A stretch of DNA of 5,629 nt from Eubacteriales bacterium (GTDB lineage Bacteria > Bacillota > Clostridia > Peptostreptococcales > Anaerovoracaceae): contig JAQUYZ010000006.1 in assembly GCA_028691625.1 (NCBI GenBank), positions 11,617 through 17,245 on the forward strand. Direction: 5' to 3'. Of the stretch, positions 1 through 5,629 are shown piece after piece. The notes beneath the pieces were generated by a model that ran no database searches, was not told the origin of the DNA, and saw only the letters and a program-made list of their open reading frames with translations. How positions within the stretch are numbered: position 1 is the first letter of the stretch; each line of letters begins with the position of its first letter. The translations under genes and the position numbers were made by a program.

Positions 1-507
<507 letters not shown>

Positions 508-561
508 ATTTTTGTTTCTTTCTGATTCATTCCATACATTTTGAATTTCCATTCTCAAGCA

Positions 562-1101
562 TCATTCCGCTACCTTTACCATAGCCGGTCTGATCACTTT
601 TTTATTCAGCATATACCCCTTTTGCAATACCAGTGTTACTTTACCGCTTTCAAACTCTGCTGAATTCTCTGTGAGCACCGCATGGTGGAAGTTTGGGTCA
701 AATTGCTCCCCTAGTGCACACATTTCCTCAACTCCGTTTTTCTCCAGCACTCCCTTTAGCTGTTTAAAGATCATATTCATACCTTCCGCAAAGCCCTCGT
801 TGGGATCGCTGTGTTGCAGTGCTCTCTCAAAATTATCTATTACATCAAGCAATTCTACTACGATTTTCTCGTTAGCATATGCATAAATGTCACCCTTTTC
901 TTTTTCAACCCTTTTTCTGTAGTTCTGAAAATCGGCAGCTAACCTCAAGTATCTTACATTCAGTTCTTCCTCTTCGATTGAAACCTCCTTGTCTTCGGTT
1001 CCTTCTTCGGTTACCGGCTGGTTTTCCGCATCCTCAGGCGGCTCAAATTCCTGTTCCCTGTCAACGTTTGGCGTATCATCGGGCATTTTCTTTTTATTCA
1101 T
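562..1101 (-). CDS. grpE: Nucleotide exchange factor GrpE
   Basis: GrpE is the dimeric cytoplasmic cofactor that releases ADP from DnaK and so drives the chaperone cycle. The protein has 179 residues, normal for the family. It has a very acidic, low-complexity N-terminus (about 7-47), then a long helical, coiled-coil-like region (about 48-95, including YLRLAADFQNYRKRVEKEK), then the C-terminal beta domain with FDPNFHHAV (134-142) and the signature block KGYMLNKKVIRPAMVKVA (161-178). Within that signature, residue 167 is Lys where the family usually has Asp, Glu or Gly. The ATG at 1101-1099 is preceded by GGAGGAG with a 9-base spacer, embedded in the end of hrcA. The start codon lies upstream of the hrcA TAA, giving an 8-base overlap that suggests translational coupling. 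A second in-frame ATG six codons in is possible but has no comparable ribosome binding site. Confidence 0.97.
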   Translation of the reverse strand: MNKKKMPDDTPNVDREQEFEPPEDAENQPVTEEGTEDKEVSIEEEELNVRYLRLAADFQNYRKRVEKEKGDIYAYANEKIVVELLDVIDNFERALQHSDPNEGFAEGMNMIFKQLKGVLEKNGVEEMCALGEQFDPNFHHAVLTENSAEFESGKVTLVLQKGYMLNKKVIRPAMVKVAE

Positions 1102-2140
1102 CGTTTTCTTCTCCTCCCGTTATTTTAAATGTCTGACTGATATTTTCAGTGATATATTCAATGATCGAGGTTACTTCATTATATTTCATCCGGGTCGGAC
1201 CGATTACTCCCAGCTTTCCGACCAGCTTTCCGTTGAGATGATACGTCGCAGTGATCAGGCTGCAGTCTCTCATGATGTCTTCCTGGTTTTCTTTTCCAAT
1301 CGTAATGATGACACCTTCTTCACGATTTACCAATACATCGGTAAAATGCTTTTTCCGATTGATCATCTCAAGAAATACTTTGGCTTTTACGATATCAGTA
1401 TATTCCGGTATGGAGAAGATATTTGTGACTCCATCCAGAAACAGATCCACATTGAGCATGTTCTCCAAAGTACTGATAAAATTTGGCCTGATATTTTCCA
1501 TTAATCTGCTCATCGCTTCCATGTCGGTTTTAAAGTTCCTGATGATATCCAATGTAAGAATATCGCTCAACTTCTTCCCTTTGTAATTGTAGGTCATCAC
1601 CTTTGAAAGCAGTGTGAGATTCGCTTCTGTATAGGGCACTTTCATTTTGATTGTGGTGTTGGACACTTTTCCGCTTTCCGTAACGATCATTAAAATGACC
1701 GTTGCCTCATCCACCGGCAAAAAATTGATATACTTCAGGTGATTGGATTCCTGGTTCGGCGTAATCGCAAAGGATGTCAGGCTCGTAAGCTCCGAAAGCA
1801 GAGTCGCTGCATGCTGTATGGTTCTTTCCAGCTCGGTCACATTTTTTGTAAGCTTTTCTGCAATGATTTGCTTCTCTTCCTCAGGCAATTCATATTTCTG
1901 CATCAAATTGTTGACGTATAACCGATATGCTTTGTCAGAAGGGACTCTTCCGGCAGAAGTGTGGGGATGCGTCAAAAACCCCATTTCCTCCAGATCCGAC
2001 ATTTCGTTTCTGATGGTAGCAGGGCTGATTCCCATATCCAGCTTTTTGGAAAGCGTTCTTGATCCGACAGGTTCGGCGGAACGGATGAAATCACCAACAA
2101 TCGCTTGTAATATTCTTAATTTTCTTTCCGTTAAATCCAT
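1094..2140 (-). CDS. hrcA: Heat-inducible transcription repressor HrcA
   Basis: HrcA represses class I heat-shock genes by binding CIRCE as a dimer; its activity depends on the GroEL chaperonin. From the ATG at 2140-2138 the protein has 348 residues, typical of the family. The N-terminal winged helix-turn-helix shows TERKLRILQAIVGDFI (4-19), EPVGSRTLSKK (23-33), the recognition-helix region SPATIRNEMSDLEEMGF (39-55) and the wing HTSAGRVPSDKAYRLYV (60-76). The middle and C-terminal region is the GAF-like and dimerisation part, ending with the conserved GKLGVIGPTRMKYNEV. The frame stays open upstream to a GTG at 2152. I prefer the ATG because known HrcA proteins begin only two or three residues before the TER/TNR motif and because GGTGAT lies just upstream of it. 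First gene of the operon, with CIRCE 48 bases upstream, so autoregulated. Confidence 0.97.
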   Translation of the reverse strand: MDLTERKLRILQAIVGDFIRSAEPVGSRTLSKKLDMGISPATIRNEMSDLEEMGFLTHPHTSAGRVPSDKAYRLYVNNLMQKYELPEEEKQIIAEKLTKNVTELERTIQHAATLLSELTSLTSFAITPNQESNHLKYINFLPVDEATVILMIVTESGKVSNTTIKMKVPYTEANLTLLSKVMTYNYKGKKLSDILTLDIIRNFKTDMEAMSRLMENIRPNFISTLENMLNVDLFLDGVTNIFSIPEYTDIVKAKVFLEMINRKKHFTDVLVNREEGVIITIGKENQEDIMRDCSLITATYHLNGKLVGKLGVIGPTRMKYNEVTSIIEYITENISQTFKITGGEENDE

Positions 2141-2144
2141 ATCT

Positions 2145-2150
2145 ATCACC
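2145..2150 (-). promoter_or_regulatory. Ribosome binding site favouring the ATG start of hrcA
   Basis: The minus strand reads GGTGAT, which matches the distal part of the sequence complementary to the 16S rRNA 3' end. It sits 4 bases before the ATG at 2140. The alternative GTG starts at 2152 and 2149 have no recognisable Shine-Dalgarno in front. The match lacks the AGGAGG core, so hrcA may be translated more weakly than dnaK, as suits a repressor. Confidence 0.55.
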
Positions 2151-2188
2151 ACTTTTCAAAGCTTGTCAGCAGCATATAATCTTTTTTG

Positions 2189-2215
2189 TTAGCACTCTTA
2201 ACGGGTGAGTGCTAA
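2189..2215 (-). promoter_or_regulatory. CIRCE operator (HrcA binding site)
   Basis: Perfect consensus CIRCE: arms TTAGCACTC (2189-2197) and GAGTGCTAA (2207-2215) around a 9-base spacer. HrcA binds this inverted repeat to block class I heat-shock transcription. Here it begins about 5 bases downstream of the predicted transcription start, so it also forms a hairpin in the 5' untranslated region of the hrcA-grpE-dnaK mRNA. It is the only CIRCE I see in the window. Confidence 0.98.
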
Positions 2216-2226
2216 ACCTTAGTTTT

Positions 2227-2255
2227 AATTTAACACTGTTGTTCTTTTTTGTCAA
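2227..2255 (-). promoter_or_regulatory. Predicted sigma-A-type promoter of the hrcA-grpE-dnaK operon
   Basis: On the minus strand a perfect -35 TTGACA (2255-2250) is followed after exactly 17 bases by TAAATT (2232-2227; 4 of 6 matches to TATAAT), which carries an extended -10 TG (2235-2234). The start of transcription should be near 2220-2219, just ahead of CIRCE, the standard arrangement for a CIRCE-controlled housekeeping promoter. Predicted from sequence only. Confidence 0.85.
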
Positions 2256-2262
2256 CAGTGTT
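2232..2262. repeat. 10-bp perfect inverted repeat over the heat-shock promoter; each arm is itself a palindrome
   Basis: Arms AACACTGTTG (2232-2241) and CAACAGTGTT (2253-2262) are perfect reverse complements around an 11-base spacer. Each arm also contains an internal palindrome, AACA-N-TGTT (2232-2240 and 2254-2262), with centres 22 bp apart, about two helical turns. One arm overlaps the -35 element, the other the extended -10. Neither strand has a proper terminator T-tract for a nearby gene, so an operator for a second regulator is the better guess. The regulator is unknown, and the repeat does not resemble CIRCE or the direct-repeat CtsR box. Confidence 0.6.
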
Positions 2263-2283
2263 TTATAAAATAATTACAAAAAA

Positions 2284-3081
2284 TTATCCCAGTGCAACAT
2301 CCAAAACCATCATCACCAGAAAACCAACCATGACCCCTCCGGTGCCTTTATGGGAATGCTCTCCCAGGCAAGCCTCCGGCACCAGCTCCTCGACAACGAC
2401 ATAGATCATTGCACCCGCAGCCATCGCCAGCAGCCATGGCATAATTCCGACGATGGAACCTACGAGAAGTACGCCGAGCAGGCCTGCAATAGGCTCAACG
2501 GCACCGGATGCGGCTCCGTACAGAAACGATTTTGTACGGGATAAGCCCTCCTGTCTGAGAGGGAGTGAAATCGCCGCGCCTTCCGGGAAGTTCTGAAGTC
2601 CGATTCCAACTGCTAAAACGATGGCTGAGGCCAAGGTCACCGTTGAATTGCCCTGGGCAGCTAAACCAAAGGTTAGACCAACCGCAAGCCCTTCCGGAAT
2701 GTTATGAAGAGTGACTGCCAAAACCAGCAATGTCGTTCTTTTCCAGCTTGAATGCAAGCCTTCTGGAAATTTACTCTCAGAATGAAGATGCGGCAGCAGC
2801 TTATCCATAAGGAAAAGAAATATTCCACCCAGAATAAAACCGCCTGCAGCAGGGATCCAGCCAATCCCGCCCTGTTCCTCCGCCATTTCAATGGCCGGTA
2901 TCAATAAGGACCATACCGATGCGGCGATCATGACTCCCGCAGCAAAGCCGAGAAACAGACGCCGGATGTCCGTTGACATTTCTTTCCGGAAGAAAAAAAC
3001 GACAGCTGCACCTGAAGCAGTCAACAAAAATGTACCTCCGGTCCCTAATAAAGCTAACAGAATTGGACTCTGATCTGTCAT
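2284..3081 (-). CDS. ZIP-family divalent metal transporter (GufA-like)
   Basis: Membrane protein predicted to bring zinc or a related divalent metal into the cytoplasm; the metal cannot be told from sequence. From the ATG at 3081 it has 265 residues with about eight hydrophobic segments (near 6-31, 41-62, 74-94, 116-138, 146-172, 184-206, 212-232, 248-264). The ZIP metal-site motifs are visible: HNIPEG (126-131) in TM4, QNFPEG (163-168) in TM5 and the Glu pair of VVEELVPE (229-236) near TM6. The TM3-TM4 loop holds His98, His100 and His110, and a C-terminal loop holds His242 and His244, as often seen in metal transporters. An upstream in-frame ATG at 3093 lacks a ribosome binding site, whereas GGAGG sits 5 bases before 3081. 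It reads toward hrcA with no clear terminator. Assignment to the GufA subfamily is from motif style and length. Confidence 0.9.
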   Translation of the reverse strand: MTDQSPILLALLGTGGTFLLTASGAAVVFFFRKEMSTDIRRLFLGFAAGVMIAASVWSLLIPAIEMAEEQGGIGWIPAAGGFILGGIFLFLMDKLLPHLHSESKFPEGLHSSWKRTTLLVLAVTLHNIPEGLAVGLTFGLAAQGNSTVTLASAIVLAVGIGLQNFPEGAAISLPLRQEGLSRTKSFLYGAASGAVEPIAGLLGVLLVGSIVGIMPWLLAMAAGAMIYVVVEELVPEACLGEHSHKGTGGVMVGFLVMMVLDVALG

Positions 3082-3086
3082 AACAG

Positions 3087-3091
3087 CCTCC
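3087..3091 (-). promoter_or_regulatory. Ribosome binding site that decides the ZIP transporter start
   Basis: The minus strand reads GGAGG with a 5-base spacer to the ATG at 3081. It overlaps the upstream in-frame ATG at 3093, which is preceded only by A/T-rich sequence. The shorter 265-residue product is therefore preferred. No convincing minus-strand -35/-10 pair stands out in the A/T-rich sequence behind it. Confidence 0.75.
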
Positions 3092-3128
3092 ATTTTTTTA
3101 ATTTATATATTACTATATTTACCGTATG

Positions 3129-3137
3129 TGATATAAT
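3129..3137 (+). promoter_or_regulatory. Predicted extended -10 promoter of the cytidylate-kinase-like gene
   Basis: A perfect TATAAT (3132-3137) is preceded by TG plus one base (3129-3131), forming a TGnTATAAT extended -10. No good -35 lies 16 to 18 bases upstream, but extended -10 promoters often do without one. Transcription would start near 3144, giving a leader of about 40 bases. The 102-base gap 3082-3183 separates two divergent genes, so it must also hold the transporter promoter, which I cannot place. Confidence 0.65.
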
Positions 3138-3170
3138 TTTAAACATATAGGATAAATTTATTGTGTGAGA

Positions 3171-3176
3171 AAGGAG
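3171..3176 (+). promoter_or_regulatory. Ribosome binding site of the cytidylate-kinase-like gene
   Basis: AAGGAG lies 7 bases before the ATG at 3184, near-ideal spacing. It supports that ATG as the start. Confidence 0.85.
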
Positions 3177-3183
3177 TTGCTGA

Positions 3184-3816
3184 ATGAAAAACAATGTCAT
3201 TATTACAATCGCGCGGCAATTTGGGAGCGGTGGAAGACTGATCGGTGAAAAGCTCGCTGAAAAGCTGGATGTCCCCTTTTATGATAAATCCATTATCCAC
3301 CTGGCATCTGAGGAAAGCGGAATTGATGAAGGCTTGTTCAGCGATGCGGATGAAAAAGCCTATCGCAATTTTTGGATGGCAGCAGCCTGCAATAACAACA
3401 TCTACGGCAACAGGATCTCCCTATTCAACGAGCTTCCCATGAATGACAAGCTGTTTCAGATTCAATCAAGCATAATTAAAAAGCTGTCTTCCAATGGCTC
3501 CTGTGTCATTGTGGGCCGATGCGCTGACTATATTCTCAAAGGAGTGCCGCATATGGTTACGGTTTTTATCCATTCAAGCGAGCAGGACAGGCTTGACAGA
3601 GTGATTCACACCTATGGAATCCCTGAAAAAGATGCCAGAGATGTGATGATGAAAACAGATAAAAAGAGAGCCGCTTATTACAATTATTATTCCGGTGAAA
3701 AATGGGGCCGTGCCGATACTTACGACCTCTCTATCAATTCCAGCACAGCGGGGATTGATGGTTGTGTCGATTTGATCATAAAATTCGCCGAATTAAAGTT
3801 CGAGGTTTTGAAATAA
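3184..3816 (+). CDS. Cytidylate-kinase-like family protein
   Basis: A 210-residue soluble protein with the look of the cytidylate kinase-like P-loop family (Pfam Cytidylate_kin2), common in gut Firmicutes and Bacteroidetes and largely uncharacterised. Visible motifs are the N-terminal strand and loop ITIARQFGSGGRLIGEKLAEKL (7-28), DVPFYDKSII (29-38), CVIVGRCADYIL (107-118), and a C-terminal lid-like region DARDVMMKTDKKRAAYY (150-166) followed by YDLSINSS (180-187). The P-loop is GSGGR rather than GxxGxGK[ST]: the usual Lys-Ser/Thr is replaced by Arg-Leu. That is, as I recall, typical of this family and distinguishes it from housekeeping Cmk. Substrate and catalytic activity are therefore unproven; nucleoside monophosphate phosphorylation is only an inference from the fold. 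It stands alone on the plus strand with its own promoter, and its last 41 bases overlap the end of the opposing acyltransferase gene. Confidence 0.85.
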   Translation: MKNNVIITIARQFGSGGRLIGEKLAEKLDVPFYDKSIIHLASEESGIDEGLFSDADEKAYRNFWMAAACNNNIYGNRISLFNELPMNDKLFQIQSSIIKKLSSNGSCVIVGRCADYILKGVPHMVTVFIHSSEQDRLDRVIHTYGIPEKDARDVMMKTDKKRAAYYNYYSGEKWGRADTYDLSINSSTAGIDGCVDLIIKFAELKFEVLK

Positions 3817-4795
3817 TCCACTCGTAGAGCGTGTCCATCAGGAAATGATACAGCTTCAAGGAAACCGGCCTCGAGAACAGCCAACTGGACAAAACTGCCG
3901 CCGTTGTCAGCATCAGATAGGACCGGACATCCTGTCCGAAAGAATCCCCAAAGTATTTTATGATATATCGAACGATGATATGGAGTACATAAATCGTCAT
4001 CGTATTCTGGCCGACAAGGACCAGAAATGTCTTTTTCTTTGGCGCAAGATTGATAAATACAAAGATCCATAGCACTGAAATCAGCAAAATGAAGGATCTC
4101 ACCGTTACTCCCTGATACCAGGACAAGCCGGTGGCTCCATAGGATGCTTTCATATAAAGCGCCGCTAAGGGAAACAGATGGAAACAGGCAATGGAAACGG
4201 AAATGCAAAGAAGTGCGGCCAAGGCGAGAAGGCCCGCGGCTTTCGGGATAGCCCGGAGCCTTTCGATCCATTCCTTTTTAAAATAATAGCCCAGCAGGAA
4301 AAAAGGGAGAAAACTGAAGGTCCTTCCCAGGGACAGCGTGGAATTCAGAAACGGAACAAAGCCTGCCATCAGTGAAATTACAATGCTGATCGGCAGGATG
4401 TATTTTATTCTCACGAGATCTTTCAGCAGAAATCGATAATAGAATAATGTGAGCAAATACCAGAGTGCCATCGTGGGCAGCGCATAATTCAAATGCGCAT
4501 TTCCAAAAATTGAATAGCGGATCCCGAACATGACGGGCATTAAAATGAGATAGGGAAACAGAAATGTCCGGAATGCCGTCGACCGGCATTTGTCCAGATT
4601 CCCCGAAAAGTATCCGGATACAAACAAAAACCCCTGCATGATATAGGAAAATGAAATCACATATGCGGCTCCGCCAAAGGCAGTTAACGTGAAAGAATCA
4701 CTCATTCTGAAATAATGAGCAAGCACCACGGAAAAAATCAAAACCGCTTTGATATTGTCAAATAGATAGTCTCTCTCTTTCTTCTGTACCGTCAC
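3776..4795 (-). CDS. Acyltransferase 3 family membrane protein (O-acetyltransferase-like)
   Basis: A 339-residue integral membrane protein of the acyltransferase 3 family, resembling the fucose 4-O-acetylase (NolL-like) group. Such proteins transfer acetyl or other acyl groups to sugars of surface polysaccharides or other cell-envelope molecules; the acceptor here is unknown. Family features seen are RDYLFDNIKAVLIFSVVLAHYF (8-29), whose His27 fits the conserved catalytic-site histidine, SGYFSG (60-65), LWYLLTLFYYR (111-121), FFLLGYYFKK (165-174) and GQNTMTIYVLH (262-272). About ten hydrophobic segments span the protein, ending with a basic tail (KPRTLIRRIL). The start is a GTG at 4795-4793 with AGGAG (4807-4811) 11 bases upstream, a rather long spacer, so translation may be modest. 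It follows glpK by 36 bases on the same strand and is probably co-transcribed. Its 3' end overlaps the convergent kinase-like gene by 41 bases. Confidence 0.88.
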   Translation of the reverse strand: MTVQKKERDYLFDNIKAVLIFSVVLAHYFRMSDSFTLTAFGGAAYVISFSYIMQGFLFVSGYFSGNLDKCRSTAFRTFLFPYLILMPVMFGIRYSIFGNAHLNYALPTMALWYLLTLFYYRFLLKDLVRIKYILPISIVISLMAGFVPFLNSTLSLGRTFSFLPFFLLGYYFKKEWIERLRAIPKAAGLLALAALLCISVSIACFHLFPLAALYMKASYGATGLSWYQGVTVRSFILLISVLWIFVFINLAPKKKTFLVLVGQNTMTIYVLHIIVRYIIKYFGDSFGQDVRSYLMLTTAAVLSSWLFSRPVSLKLYHFLMDTLYEWIISKPRTLIRRIL

Positions 4796-4806
4796 TTTTA
4801 AAATTG

Positions 4807-4811
4807 CTCCT
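4807..4811 (-). promoter_or_regulatory. Ribosome binding site assigned to the acyltransferase GTG start
   Basis: The minus strand reads AGGAG with an 11-base spacer to the GTG at 4795, longer than the usual 5-9. No ATG, GTG or TTG lies closer in the frame. The site is inside the 36-base gap after glpK, which has no room for a separate promoter plus leader, and no terminator hairpin is visible. Confidence 0.55.
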
Positions 4812-4831
4812 GTCTTTTTATCTCACACGTA

Positions 4832-5629
<798 letters not shown>

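Noticed and set aside
989..1504. Plus-strand open frame of 171 codons opposite grpE and hrcA
   Set aside because: It lies antisense to two clearly conserved genes, has no family resemblance, and has no ribosome binding site in keeping with its neighbours.
2141..2152. GTG start for hrcA at 2152
   Set aside because: No Shine-Dalgarno precedes it, and it would add four residues not expected from the family. The ATG at 2140 has GGTGAT upstream.
2232..2262. The inverted repeat as an intrinsic terminator for the ZIP gene
   Set aside because: On the minus strand the stem is followed by an A-rich stretch rather than a T-tract. On the plus strand it has a short T-run but no upstream gene to terminate.
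2227..2262. CtsR operator in the heat-shock promoter
   Set aside because: CtsR boxes are tandem GGTCAAA/AGTCAAA-type heptads. Only a single TTGAC/GTCAA occurs here, and it is the -35 element.
3082..3093. ATG start for the ZIP gene at 3093
   Set aside because: No ribosome binding site lies upstream; this codon overlaps the ribosome binding site of the better start at 3081.
3720..4271. Minus-strand open frame of 183 codons inside the acyltransferase region
   Set aside because: It is an out-of-frame shadow of the acyltransferase gene, whose own frame carries the conserved motifs and membrane segments.

Overview
The window looks like an ordinary chromosomal segment of an anaerobic Firmicute, most likely a member of the Clostridia. 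Four things point there: the hrcA-grpE-dnaK gene order, a perfect CIRCE operator, a DnaK that lacks the N-terminal insertion of Gram-negative DnaKs, and strong AGGAGG-type ribosome binding sites. No species can be named from the sequence alone. Coding density is high. The longest gaps are only about 70 to 100 bases, and I saw no RNA gene, mobile element or CRISPR array.

Layout. Positions 1-2262 hold the class I heat-shock operon on the minus strand. From right to left these are a sigma-A-type promoter, CIRCE, hrcA, grpE (overlapping hrcA by 8 bases) and the first 164 codons of dnaK, which runs off the left edge. Positions 2284-3081 (minus) hold a ZIP-family metal transporter that reads toward the heat-shock promoter with no convincing terminator between. 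Across a divergent gap with an extended -10 promoter lies a cytidylate-kinase-like protein on the plus strand (3184-3816). Its 3' end overlaps by 41 bases the 3' end of a minus-strand membrane acyltransferase (3776-4795). The right edge holds the C-terminal 265 residues of glycerol kinase (4832-5629, minus), 36 bases upstream of the acyltransferase and probably co-transcribed with it.

How the genes work together. HrcA represses its own operon through CIRCE. GrpE is the nucleotide-exchange factor for DnaK, and dnaJ would be expected just beyond the left edge. The other genes (metal uptake, nucleotide-kinase-like protein, O-acyltransferase, glycerol phosphorylation) look like independent units. 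The only plausible links are possible read-through from the transporter into the heat-shock operon and the glpK-acyltransferase pair.

I found no clear undescribed multi-gene system. The most unusual signal is a pair of AACA-N-TGTT palindromes, 22 bp apart centre to centre, lying over the -35 and -10 elements of the heat-shock promoter. CIRCE does not explain it, and it may be a second operator. Next in interest are the kinase-like protein, whose P-loop is not canonical, and the convergent gene overlap.
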